13,649 nucleotides of DNA from an uncultured Collinsella sp. (lineage in GTDB: Bacteria; Actinomycetota; Coriobacteriia; Coriobacteriales; Coriobacteriaceae): assembly GCA_902470895.1 (NCBI GenBank), contig CABRID010000055.1:1-13649 (forward strand), read 5' to 3'. This document shows positions 1 through 6,651 of this stretch, one piece after another. Numbering within the stretch: position 1 is the stretch's first letter; every line of letters starts with the position of its first letter. Below the pieces are notes generated by a model. The model had not been told where the DNA came from. It saw nothing but the letters and a program-made list of their open reading frames with translations, and searched no databases. Made by a program: the position numbers and the translations under genes.

Positions 1-44
1 CACAAGGAGTATCGTCGGCAGCGTCAGATGTGTATAAGAGACAG
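1..44 (+). other. Sequencing adapter (Nextera i5 index and transposase mosaic end)
   Basis: Synthetic sequence. Bases 12-44 match the Nextera read-1 adapter exactly (33 nt, ending in the mosaic end AGATGTGTATAAGAGACAG at 26-44). Bases 4-11 read AAGGAGTA, which I recognise as the i5 index 507, and bases 1-3 (CAC) are the end of the P5 side of the adapter. Genomic sequence starts at 45. The 11 bases before the adapter therefore do not belong to the organism either. Confidence 0.97.
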
Positions 45-584
45 GGTCTTGTGGGCGCAATAGACCGAGAAGTTCTGGAGTCCGCGTGCATCGGCCTCCA
101 GGATGGCGGCGGCGATGGTGGGCGTCGTAGTCTCAAAGCCCACGCCCATAAAGATGACCGGGCGGTCGGGGCTGTGTTTGGCGATATCGAGCGCGTCGAG
201 CGGCGAGTAGACGATACGGATGTCGCGTCCGGCTGCCTTTTGCGCGGCAAGCGAGGTGGACGATCCGGGCACGCGCATCATGTCACCAAAGGTAGTGATG
301 ATGGCGCCGTCCATCTTGGCGAGTGCGATTGCGTGGTCGATGTCGCGGTTTGCGGTAACGCAGACGGGGCAGCCCGGGCCGCTCAACAGCTTGAGCCCCG
401 CCGGCATAATGGAGCGAAAACCATAGCGGCCAATGCTCACGGTATGCGTACCGCAGACCTCCATCAGGTTGATGGTGCGGTCGCCGACAAGCTCATGAAT
501 GCGGTCGATGAGCTCGCGAGCGAGCCGTGGGTCGCGAAATGCCGAAAAGTCGATACCGGAGTGAACCGGTTGCGCCGCCGCCAC
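45..584 (-). CDS. hypD: HypD, [NiFe]-hydrogenase Fe-S maturation factor (3'-truncated by contig end)
   Basis: HypD is a [4Fe-4S] scaffold protein that, with HypC, holds the Fe(CN)2CO unit before delivery to the hydrogenase large subunit in the cytoplasm. Visible family motifs are MEVCGTHT (residues 41-48), GPGCPVCV (69-76; C44, C72 and C75 correspond to the catalytic cysteines of E. coli HypD at 41, 69, 72), DALDIA and GFETTTP. Only 180 genuine residues are present; the family is normally about 360, so the C-terminal half with the cluster-binding cysteines is missing. The frame runs on into the adapter and would add LSLIHI, which is artefactual. Start is GTG at 584, sharing its G with the TAG stop of hypC (TAGTG), which implies translational coupling. 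hypE would be expected next, outside the contig. Confidence 0.95.
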
Positions 585-844
585 TAGTATGCCTCGGCCG
601 GGTTGGTGGCGAGCTGGTCCTCTTCGACCAGCTCGGTCATGGCGTTGACCAGCTCGAGCGTCTCCTGGGCTTCCTGCTCGTCGACAATCTGGATGCCAAA
701 GCCGGCGTGTACGAGAACATAGTCGCCCACCTGTGCCGTCGGCACAAGTCGCAGCGATACGGGGCGCTCGATGCCCATCATGTCGACGATCGCCTTTAGG
801 TCGTCGTCGCGTTTGACCACTTTACCGGGAACGGCAAGGCACAT
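584..844 (-). CDS. hypC: HypC, hydrogenase assembly chaperone
   Basis: Small chaperone (86 aa, typical length) that binds HypD and the hydrogenase large-subunit precursor and carries the iron with its CN and CO ligands. The diagnostic N-terminus MCLAVPGKV is intact; C2, the residue that contacts iron and the target protein, is present after Met removal. The body has the expected small beta-barrel pattern (VGDYVLVHAGFGIQIVDE) and an acidic C-terminal helix. Start is ATG at 844 with an AAGGGA ribosome-binding site six bases upstream. Its stop overlaps the hypD start by one base. It lies 131 nt after hypF in the same direction; that gap holds a small dyad (CCATCA-GT-TGATGG, 891-904) but no convincing promoter. 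Confidence 0.96.
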   Translation of the reverse strand: MCLAVPGKVVKRDDDLKAIVDMMGIERPVSLRLVPTAQVGDYVLVHAGFGIQIVDEQEAQETLELVNAMTELVEEDQLATNPAEAY

Positions 845-975
845 AATGTTTCCCTTTTATACGCTTTGCGCTGGATGGGCGCTTAATAATCCATCAGTTG
901 ATGGTAGCGCTCGCGGGGGTTGCGGGCAAACGCGTTACACCTGTGAGACGGCGGCGCATGGGCTGGCCAAGCAGC

Positions 976-3444
976 CTACCGCGATGCGATCTGCGTGAGG
1001 CGAGCGCGGGCGACCGCCGCCTGGCCGTAGGCGATGCAGCCGTCGTTGACGGGCACGGTGTGGGGAACCAAGACGGCAAGACCGGCGTCTTTGAGCTCGC
1101 GCGTGAGGAGCCGAAGCAAAAGTCGGTTCATGAACACGCCGCCCGAGAGCACGACGGTGTCGATGCCTTCACGGACGCAGATCTCGCTTGCGATGCGGGC
1201 CGACGCGCGTGCGATGGTGACATGGAAGTCGAGCGCGAGCTTGCCGGCGGGCACGCCGGTCCTGATTCCCTCCAAAAGCGCCTCAAAAAGCGGTCTGGAG
1301 TTCAGAACATGGCAGTCGTCCGGACGGGATGATTCGGTTACGGAAAAGCTGGCCATATTGCCGGTGGGGCAGGCACTTTCACTGCTGAGCGCGCGCCAGG
1401 CGGCGGCTTCGAATTCTATGGCGGGTTCGCCCTCGTAGGTTGCCTTGTCGCAGATGCCCAGAATTGCTGCCGCGGCATCAAAGAGACGCCCCATGCTGCT
1501 GGTACGCGGGCTGTTGATGCCGCGCTCGATCATGGTGGCTGTCACGCTGCGCGTTTGCTCGTCGAGGCTGTCCAAAAGCCGAGCGGCGCCTGGGTGCTCG
1601 AGCAGGCCGAGCTCACTGAGCAGGGCAAAGGCGTTGCGGCGGGCGTCGCGCACGGAGGCCGCCCCGCCGGGGAGCGCCCAGGTGCGCAAATGCGCGGCGC
1701 GCTCAAAGCCGCCAAGGCTGGCAACAAGAAACTCGCCGCCCCAAATGGTCCCATCGGTACCGGCGCCGGTGCCGTCAAAGGCGATGCCAAGGACGCGCGC
1801 GTCGGTTGTAAGCTGGCCCGCGGCGATAGCCTCGGCCATTACGCTCGCGATATGCGCATGATGGTGCTGCACCTCGACGAGCGGCAGATTGCATTTTCGC
1901 GCCTGCTCGCGCGCCCACTGGCTCGATAGATAGCTGGGATGTACATCGCAGGCTAAGGCGGCGGGCGCCAAGTCAAAGAGATCTTCCAAGCGCGTGCGCG
2001 CGGCGTTCCAGGCATCGAAGGTCCCGCCGTTTTCAACATCGCCGATATGCTGCGACACAAAACAGGTTGCCTCGCCGTTCGTCTCTTCACGCGTGAGCGC
2101 AATCGTGGCCTTTTGTTGTGGCCCGCAGGCGAGCACGCAGGACGGAGCGCCGTCGAGCGCCGGCAGCGGCAGCGGCTGGGGTGCATATCCGCGAGCGCGG
2201 CGCACGGGCATAACGGCGCCGTCGACCACGCGCACTACAGAGTCGTCGTAGCGCGAGAGGATCGCGCGGTCGTTACCGAGCAACGCGTCGGCGATGCCGG
2301 CGGCAACGAGGTGTTCCCAGGCAAGATCGTCGTCGGTCTCGATGGGCTCTTCGCTCAGGTTTCCGCTGGTCATGACGAGCGCGTGCATACCGCGGGCTTC
2401 TGCCGCGGCAAGCAGCAGATGCTGAAGCGGGGTGTAGGGGGGCATAACGCCGAGCTCGGGCAGGTCGCGCGCGACGGACGGTGCGAGCGCGAGGGCGTCG
2501 GGAGAATCACCGCTCTCGCAAACAGCACGTCGGCGCAGCAGCACAATGGGGCGAATGCTGCCGGCCAGCAAGCCGCGCTCAACGTCGCTGATATGGCACA
2601 GGCGTTCAGCGTCGGCAAGGCTGCGCACCATAACGGCAAGTGGCTTGTTGCTGCGGCGTTTACGGCGGCGAAGCTCGGCTACCGCCTGCTCGTTGGAGGC
2701 GTCACAGGATAGATGGAATCCGCCCAGGCCCTTGATGGCGACGATGCCACCAAGGGCCAGCAGCTCAACGCAGCGGTCGATAATGGCGTCGCTGGTCTCG
2801 CGCGTGGTGCCGACGGCCAGCGGCGCGGCGGCTTCGCCCGGCCCATCGCCCACGCTCGCTTCGCGCCACATGATATGCGGCCCGCAATTAAAGCAGGCAT
2901 CGGGCTGCGCGTGAAAGCGACGGTCGAGCGGATTGGCATACTCCGCGGCACACTCAGGGCACATGGGAAAACGGTCCATCGAGGTAGCCGCTCGGTCATA
3001 AGGCAGCGATCGGATGATGGTAAAGCGTGGGCCGCAGTTAGTGCAGTTGATAAAGGGGTAGTGATAGCGTCGGTCGGCGGGATCGAACAGCTCGCGCAGG
3101 CAATCGTCGCAGGTGGCGATATCGGGCGAGACGAGCGTCGTGTGCGCGGTCTGGTCCTGCGATGCTACGATGCGAAAACCCTCTTCATTGGCGGCATCCC
3201 AACCGTTGGCTGCCAGGTCCACAACCTCGACATGCTCTACGCGGGCTGCCGCAGGCGCATGCTCAGAAAGCGCGGCAACAAAAGCATCGAGCGCACCGGC
3301 CAGAGCATGCGCTTCGATATGCACGCCGTCGCCTGCGTTGAGCACCCAGCCGCAGATGCCATGCGCCATGGCCTCGCGATACACAAACGGCCGCATGCCA
3401 ACGCCCTGCACAATGCCCGTCACATGAATATGCACATGCCGCAT
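976..3444 (-). CDS. hypF: HypF, carbamoyltransferase for hydrogenase cyanide ligand synthesis
   Basis: HypF converts carbamoyl phosphate and ATP to carbamoyl-adenylate and transfers the carbamoyl group to the C-terminal Cys of HypE, the source of the CN ligands. All domains are visible in order: acylphosphatase (GIVQGVGMRPFV and GWVLNAGDGV near the N-terminus), two C-x2-C-x18-C-x2-C zinc fingers (C112/C115/C134/C137 and C162/C165/C184/C187), a YrdC-like domain (IVAIKGLGGFHLSCDA, the RRRKRRSNKPLAVM basic stretch, TSGNLSEEP), and a Kae1-like domain with HHHAH at 527-531, GIAFDGTG and VVLSGGVFMNRLL. Length 822 aa, slightly longer than E. coli HypF (750). I chose ATG at 3444 because AGGGAG lies six bases upstream and the acylphosphatase domain starts directly; the frame stays open to a TTG at 3462 (six more residues) but that start has no ribosome-binding site. 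Confidence 0.96.
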   Translation of the reverse strand: MRHVHIHVTGIVQGVGMRPFVYREAMAHGICGWVLNAGDGVHIEAHALAGALDAFVAALSEHAPAAARVEHVEVVDLAANGWDAANEEGFRIVASQDQTAHTTLVSPDIATCDDCLRELFDPADRRYHYPFINCTNCGPRFTIIRSLPYDRAATSMDRFPMCPECAAEYANPLDRRFHAQPDACFNCGPHIMWREASVGDGPGEAAAPLAVGTTRETSDAIIDRCVELLALGGIVAIKGLGGFHLSCDASNEQAVAELRRRKRRSNKPLAVMVRSLADAERLCHISDVERGLLAGSIRPIVLLRRRAVCESGDSPDALALAPSVARDLPELGVMPPYTPLQHLLLAAAEARGMHALVMTSGNLSEEPIETDDDLAWEHLVAAGIADALLGNDRAILSRYDDSVVRVVDGAVMPVRRARGYAPQPLPLPALDGAPSCVLACGPQQKATIALTREETNGEATCFVSQHIGDVENGGTFDAWNAARTRLEDLFDLAPAALACDVHPSYLSSQWAREQARKCNLPLVEVQHHHAHIASVMAEAIAAGQLTTDARVLGIAFDGTGAGTDGTIWGGEFLVASLGGFERAAHLRTWALPGGAASVRDARRNAFALLSELGLLEHPGAARLLDSLDEQTRSVTATMIERGINSPRTSSMGRLFDAAAAILGICDKATYEGEPAIEFEAAAWRALSSESACPTGNMASFSVTESSRPDDCHVLNSRPLFEALLEGIRTGVPAGKLALDFHVTIARASARIASEICVREGIDTVVLSGGVFMNRLLLRLLTRELKDAGLAVLVPHTVPVNDGCIAYGQAAVARARLTQIASR

Positions 3445-3468
3445 GCGGCTCTCCCTCATCAAAACCGA

Positions 3469-3539
3469 CCAAAAAGGGACAGGTTTATTTTGGTAGGTAA
3501 AACATCTAAACCTGCCAAAACAAACCCGTCCCTTTTTGG
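3469..3539. repeat. Imperfect 30-bp inverted repeat (palindromic extragenic element)
   Basis: Arms 3469-3498 and 3510-3539 are 30 nt each around an 11-nt loop and match at 27 of 30 positions. Each arm runs from CCAAAAAGGGAC at the outside to GG(T/C)AGGT at the loop. The three mismatches are all transitions; two give G-U pairs in a minus-strand transcript and one gives G-U in a plus-strand transcript. It fills most of the gap between nikR and hypF, so it would be transcribed inside that locus. It could be a mobile repeat (REP/MITE-like), an RNA stability or attenuation hairpin, or a processing site. It lacks a T-run typical of an intrinsic terminator directly after the stem. Confidence 0.85.
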
Positions 3540-3562
3540 CAGGTGCGCTGCGGGAAATCCCG

Positions 3563-4075
3563 CTACAGTCCTAGGCTTTGTCCGGTGGCGGCACACGTGA
3601 GCTCGCCGTGCTTAACGCCGCGCAGCCCCAGCAGGCGGTCGGCCAGCTCGTAGACGCGCTCGCCGCGACCCTTGAGCGCCAGAATCTCCAAGCAGTTGTG
3701 GTGATCCAGATGCACATGCATGGTTGAGACGATCTCGTCGGTGTAGTCGTGCTGTACCTCGTCCAGGCGGCGCGTCAGATCGCCGGTATGGTGGTCATAG
3801 ATCATGGTGAGTGAACCGATGACCTGCTCGTCGGGCGTGCGCATCTGCTCCTTCGCGATCGAGGCGCGAATCAGGTCGCGTACGGCCTCGGAGCGGTTGG
3901 CCACGTCACCGCGGCGTGCGATCTGCTCGTCAAAGCGGCGCAGCAGATCGTCGGGCGCGGTCACCGAAAAGCGGACCAGCTCGGAGCTGGAGCCGGCGCA
4001 ACGGCAGCTCGCCTGGTCGGCCGGACCGTGCGGATGCTCGTGCTTGTGGTCGCAGCCGTGCTCGTGCTCGGTCAC
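3563..4075 (-). CDS. nikR: NikR, nickel-responsive ribbon-helix-helix repressor with His/Cys-rich N-terminal tail
   Basis: Nickel-dependent transcription factor of the NikR family (170 aa; E. coli NikR is 133). Residues ~33-72 form the ribbon-helix-helix DNA-binding domain (VRFSVTAPDDLLRRFDEQI, NRSEAVRDLIR). The C-terminal ACT-like metal domain carries the square-planar nickel ligands seen in E. coli: a His in EVQHDY, the pair in MHVHLDHHNCLE, and the Cys of that motif; it ends GVKHGELTCA. Residues 1-32 are an extension with six His (4, 6, 10, 12, 14, 16) and three Cys (8, 24, 26). Start is GTG at 4075, one base after the stop of the upstream small gene (TAG-C-GTG), so the two are surely co-translated; no alternative start lies before the DNA-binding domain. 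Context suggests control of nickel uptake and/or this hydrogenase locus. Confidence 0.93.
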   Translation of the reverse strand: MTEHEHGCDHKHEHPHGPADQASCRCAGSSSELVRFSVTAPDDLLRRFDEQIARRGDVANRSEAVRDLIRASIAKEQMRTPDEQVIGSLTMIYDHHTGDLTRRLDEVQHDYTDEIVSTMHVHLDHHNCLEILALKGRGERVYELADRLLGLRGVKHGELTCAATGQSLGL

Positions 4076-4076
4076 G

Positions 4077-4325
4077 CTACACCAGCTTCACGGAGCCGAC
4101 GGAGTTATGGTCGGCCTCGATGGCGTCCTCGTAGCCCTCGAGCGCGTCATGCGCCTCGTGCAGCGCAGCCATGGCGGCCTCGAGCTTGGCGCCAATACGC
4201 TCCATGTCAAAGTTCTCGGTCGCATGCAGCAGCTGATGGCTCCACTCGTGAGCGAGCTCGATGGTGTCGTCGACCTGCTTGACGCTCATGGCAAGCTGGC
4301 TCATGTTCATTCCAACATCATGCAT
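4077..4325 (-). CDS. Small His- and Met-rich helical protein, function unknown
   Basis: I do not recognise a family. The 82-aa product is acidic and predicted helical throughout, with no signal peptide or membrane segment. Notable features are an N-terminal Met/His segment (MHDVGMNMSQLAMS), three histidines at 26, 30 and 34 (HEWSHQLLH), which fall on one face of a helix, and H56/H59 (HEAH) plus H73. Start ATG at 4325 is supported by AAAGGAG seven bases upstream. It is first in the minus-strand nickel locus and abuts nikR with one intervening base. A metal-related role (nickel sensing, buffering or delivery) is a context-based inference only; a simple structural or regulatory helical-bundle protein is equally possible. 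Confidence 0.8.
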   Translation of the reverse strand: MHDVGMNMSQLAMSVKQVDDTIELAHEWSHQLLHATENFDMERIGAKLEAAMAALHEAHDALEGYEDAIEADHNSVGSVKLV

Positions 4326-4364
4326 GGAAAAACTCCTTTTGTATGGGGCAGTTCAGTGGTTCAG

Positions 4365-4370
4365 ATTTTA
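4365..4370 (-). promoter_or_regulatory. Candidate -10 element of the nickel/hyp locus
   Basis: On the minus strand TAAAAT (5 of 6 to TATAAT) lies about 40 bases before the small-protein ATG, between the trxA terminator and the gene. No good -35 is seen at 16-18 bases. Immediately downstream is a short direct repeat CTGAAC-CA-CTGAAC (plus strand 4351-4364), which sits where an operator near the start of transcription could be. No NikR-type GTATGA dyad was found. Confidence 0.3.
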
Positions 4371-4402
4371 CTACGCCCGCTCTGTGCGCAGCTGCATAAG
4401 AA

Positions 4403-4435
4403 AACGGGTGCGAGTCTGTGTGACTCGCACCCGTT
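4403..4435 (-). terminator. Intrinsic terminator of trxA
   Basis: A perfect 14-bp stem (4403-4416 with 4422-4435) closes a 5-nt loop. Read on the minus strand the stem is followed by TTTTCTTATG, a U-rich tail; on the plus strand it is followed by CACTGGGGG, so it works toward the left. It ends the trxA transcript 110 bases after the stop and insulates the nickel locus that begins to its left. Confidence 0.85.
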
Positions 4436-4546
4436 CACTGGGGGCTGTTTGTAACTACCATACTATCCGTGGTCGTCCGCGCCGCGCCCGGCAGTCCGGC
4501 GAGCGGTGCAAAAGCGCTCATGGACGGCGGGTAAGTAACAAGCGTA

Positions 4547-4867
4547 TTACAGATGCTTCTCCAGCAGCGCCTGCAGCCTCGCCTTGGGCAGAGCGCCAAC
4601 CGAGCGGTCAATCTCCTCGCCGTTCTTAAACACAATCAGCGTGGGGATGCTCATGACGCCATACTTCATGGCCAGGTCCTGGTTGTCGTCGACGTTGCAT
4701 TTGGCAACGGCAAGCTTGCCCGCCAGCTCATCGGCAACCTCGTCAACGATGGGCGACAGCGAACGGCAGGGCCCACACCAGGGAGCCCAAAAATCGACCA
4801 GCACGGGAAGGCTGCCGTTGACGGTGGCGTCGAAGTTCTCGGGGGTAATCTGCTTAATGTCAGCCAT
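4547..4867 (-). CDS. trxA: Thioredoxin
   Basis: Small cytoplasmic disulfide reductase (106 aa, normal length). The active-site WCGPC lies in VDFWAPWCGPC, with the buried Asp of VDFWA upstream and the cis-proline of SIPT near residue 73; the C-terminal LQALLEKHL helix is typical. I chose ATG at 4867 because GGAGG sits five bases upstream and the protein then matches the family start (MADIKQITPENF). The frame stays open to 4951, but the extra 28 residues would read through that ribosome-binding site and are not thioredoxin-like. It is transcribed alone, leftward, ending at the hairpin at 4403-4435. An IS605 element lies just upstream of its promoter region, which appears intact. Confidence 0.95.
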   Translation of the reverse strand: MADIKQITPENFDATVNGSLPVLVDFWAPWCGPCRSLSPIVDEVADELAGKLAVAKCNVDDNQDLAMKYGVMSIPTLIVFKNGEEIDRSVGALPKARLQALLEKHL

Positions 4868-4921
4868 GGTGACCTCCATAATGCGACGCGGCTCGGCCGC
4901 GTAAAACTCAGTACGACCGTG

Positions 4922-4927
4922 CTTATA
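4922..4927 (-). promoter_or_regulatory. Candidate -10 element of trxA
   Basis: Minus-strand TATAAG (5 of 6 to consensus) lies 55 bases upstream of the trxA start, outside the insertion sequence. A TGGTTG at 17 bases upstream is only a weak -35 match. If correct, the insertion left the trxA promoter core in place. Confidence 0.35.
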
Positions 4928-4986
4928 CCCAGCGGCCCGCAAAGCAACCACTCGCGGGCGGCTCTTTTATCAAAAGCGCCGCAAAA

Positions 4987-5007
4987 CCCCTTTCTTCAGA
5001 TATGGGG
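4987..5007 (+). repeat. Left-end subterminal hairpin of the IS605 element
   Basis: CCCC (4987-4990) pairs with GGGG (5004-5007); next to the foot is an unpaired T (5003), then T-A, a T-T mismatch, T-A and C-G, with loop TTCA (4995-4998). The bulged T and the position of the preceding AAAA mirror the right-end hairpin, so this is the likely TnpA recognition hairpin. A second 6-bp hairpin (ATCGGC-GTCA-GCCGAT, 5019-5034) follows inside the element and is not explained by the IS608 scheme. Confidence 0.7.
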
Positions 5008-5033
5008 ATATAAGGCGCATCGGCGTCAGCCGA

Positions 5034-5062
5034 TATACATATACGGCTGCAAGTGGTATACT
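5034..5062 (+). promoter_or_regulatory. tnpA promoter, predicting a leaderless transcript
   Basis: TATACA (5034-5039, 4 of 6 to the -35 consensus), a 17-bp spacer, and TATACT (5057-5062, 5 of 6 to -10). The tnpA ATG at 5069 is only six bases past the -10, where transcription should start. No ribosome-binding site precedes the ATG, consistent with a leaderless message. Confidence 0.6.
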
Positions 5063-5068
5063 GTTTTC

Positions 5069-5464
5069 ATGGATAGATACAGGAGCAACGACAACATAGT
5101 CTGGGACTGCGACTACCATGTGGTCTTCTGCCCGAAATACCGCAGGAAGGTGCTCGTGGACGGCATCGGCTCCCGCTTCGAGGAGATCGCGCACGAGGTC
5201 GCGGAGGAACTCGATTTCGAGATAAGGGAAATCAAGGTCATGCCCGACCGCGTGCACATGCTCGTCTCAGTCGACCCCCAGTTCGGCATCCACCGGGCCG
5301 TGAAGCGCATCAAGGGCAGGACCAGCCACGACCTGCGCGCCGAGTTCCCGCAGCTGAAGCGCAAGCTGCCGACGCTCTGGACGAACAGCTACTTCGTCTC
5401 GACCGTCGGCGGGGCGACGCCCGAGGCCGTCAGGCAGTATATCGAGGACCAGAGGAACGCGTGA
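5069..5464 (+). CDS. tnpA: TnpA, IS200/IS605-family Y1 (HUH) transposase
   Basis: Single-strand DNA transposase that cuts and rejoins the element ends as a dimer (131 aa, typical). Seen: the conserved start NIVWDCDYHVVFCPKYRR, the metal-binding region PDRVHMLVSV (59-68), and the C-terminal helix RQYIEDQ with catalytic Y124 and Q128. Odd point: the HUH motif reads R61-V62-H63; the first His is Arg (CGC, one transition from CAC), which may reduce or abolish metal binding. I chose ATG at 5069 because family homology starts there and a -10 box lies directly upstream; upstream in-frame sequence crosses the element end and trxA antisense. It is followed by tnpB with a 4-nt overlap. Confidence 0.93.
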   Translation: MDRYRSNDNIVWDCDYHVVFCPKYRRKVLVDGIGSRFEEIAHEVAEELDFEIREIKVMPDRVHMLVSVDPQFGIHRAVKRIKGRTSHDLRAEFPQLKRKLPTLWTNSYFVSTVGGATPEAVRQYIEDQRNA

Positions 5465-6651
5465 GGGCCATGGACAAGACCTTCGAGTACCGCATATACC
5501 CGAGCGCCGAGCAGGAGGCCCTCCTGCAGAAGACCTTCGGCTGCTGCCGCTGGGTCTACAACAGGGTGCTGGCGATGAGGCGGGACGAGTACGCGTGGAC
5601 GGGCAAATCGAGGCACATCAACTCCTACATCACCCAGATCCCCGCCTGGAAGAGGGCGGACGCGCCGTGGCTCTCCGAGGTGGACTCCATGGCACTGCAG
5701 CAGTCCCTGCGCGACCTGGACAAGGCATTTAAGAACTTCTTCCGCGCACCAGGCAAGGTGGGCTTTCCGAAGTTCAAGTCCAAACGCGCGGGGAGGAAGA
5801 GCTACCGCACGAACGGCGTCGGGATAATCGACGCCAGGCACGTGAGGCTGCCAAAGCTGGGGACCGTCAGGGCGCGGGTGAGCCGTCCCGTGGAGGGGCG
5901 CGTCCTGTCCGCGACGGTCAAGCAGGTGCCGAGCGGCAAGTACTACGTGGCGATATGCTGCGCGGACGTCCCCGCCACGGACGCGCCGGCCCCGACCGTC
6001 GGGTTCCTGGGAGTCGATGCGGGAATACACGACATAGCCACCTGCTCCACGGGGGAGCGCCTGCCCAACCCCAAAAACCTGCAAAGGAGCGAGAGGAGGC
6101 TGGCGCGGGAGCAGCGGCGGCTCTCGCGCAAGCGGAAGGGCTCCGCAAATCGCGCCAGGCAGCGTGTCAGGGTCGCGCGGGCGCACGAGAAGGTTGCCAA
6201 CCGGCGGAAGGACGCCCTGCACAAGTTCACGACGCATGCGGTGGGAGAAAGCCAAAACATCGCGGTCGAGGACCTGAACGTCAGGGGCATGCAGAGGAAC
6301 CGCCGCCTCGCCAAGGCCGTGGGCGATGCCGCCATGTCGGAGCTGGCGCGCCAGCTCGAGTACAAATGCGCATGGTCGGGGCGCGGCTTCGTAAGGGTGG
6401 GCAGGTTCTATCCGTCCAGCAAGACGTGTTCCGCATGCGGTTACGTCTACAGGGGACTGACGCTGGCCGAACGGGTATGGGACTGCCCCGCGTGCGGCAT
6501 GCGTCACGACCGCGACCTGAACGCCGCCGTCAACATCGCCCGCGAGGGAAGGAGAATCCTGGAAGGTACCGCAGGGCATGCGGGAACCGCGGCAGACGCC
6601 GCAAACGCTTGTGGAGAGGGCGTAAGACCTACGGCTGCATGCGCAGTCTAG
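5461..6651 (+). CDS. tnpB: TnpB, RNA-guided nuclease of IS605 element
   Basis: TnpB proteins are omega-RNA-guided DNA nucleases, ancestors of Cas12, that cut the empty donor site and favour retention of the element. The product (396 aa) is full length. Visible: N-terminal TnpB/OrfB helix-turn-helix-like region (FEYRIYPSAEQEALLQKTFG), RuvC-I GVDAGIHDIAT with D186, RuvC-II IAVEDLNVRGM with E270, zinc ribbon C323/C326/C342/C345, and RuvC-III HDRDLNAAVNIA with D350/D352. All catalytic residues are present, so it looks active. Start taken as GTG 5461, which overlaps the tnpA stop and has AGAGG five bases upstream; ATG at 5470 is the alternative (MDKTFEYRIYP). Basic arginine-rich bridge follows RuvC-I. 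Confidence 0.93.
   Translation: MRAMDKTFEYRIYPSAEQEALLQKTFGCCRWVYNRVLAMRRDEYAWTGKSRHINSYITQIPAWKRADAPWLSEVDSMALQQSLRDLDKAFKNFFRAPGKVGFPKFKSKRAGRKSYRTNGVGIIDARHVRLPKLGTVRARVSRPVEGRVLSATVKQVPSGKYYVAICCADVPATDAPAPTVGFLGVDAGIHDIATCSTGERLPNPKNLQRSERRLAREQRRLSRKRKGSANRARQRVRVARAHEKVANRRKDALHKFTTHAVGESQNIAVEDLNVRGMQRNRRLAKAVGDAAMSELARQLEYKCAWSGRGFVRVGRFYPSSKTCSACGYVYRGLTLAERVWDCPACGMRHDRDLNAAVNIAREGRRILEGTAGHAGTAADAANACGEGVRPTAACAV

Noticed and set aside
30..587. Plus-strand frame beginning MYKRQ
   Set aside because: Starts inside the sequencing adapter and is antisense to hypD.
3469..3539. Intrinsic terminator for nikR
   Set aside because: The stem is long and AT-rich with no clear T-run after it in the minus direction, and the hypF start follows within 25 bases; better listed as a palindromic repeat.
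2713..3600. 295-codon plus-strand frame within hypF
   Set aside because: Lies antisense to recognised HypF zinc-finger and acylphosphatase domains and runs through the inverted repeat and into nikR; no ribosome-binding site or homology visible.
5389..6579. 396-codon minus-strand frame across tnpB
   Set aside because: Antisense shadow of tnpB, whose RuvC and zinc motifs are intact on the plus strand.
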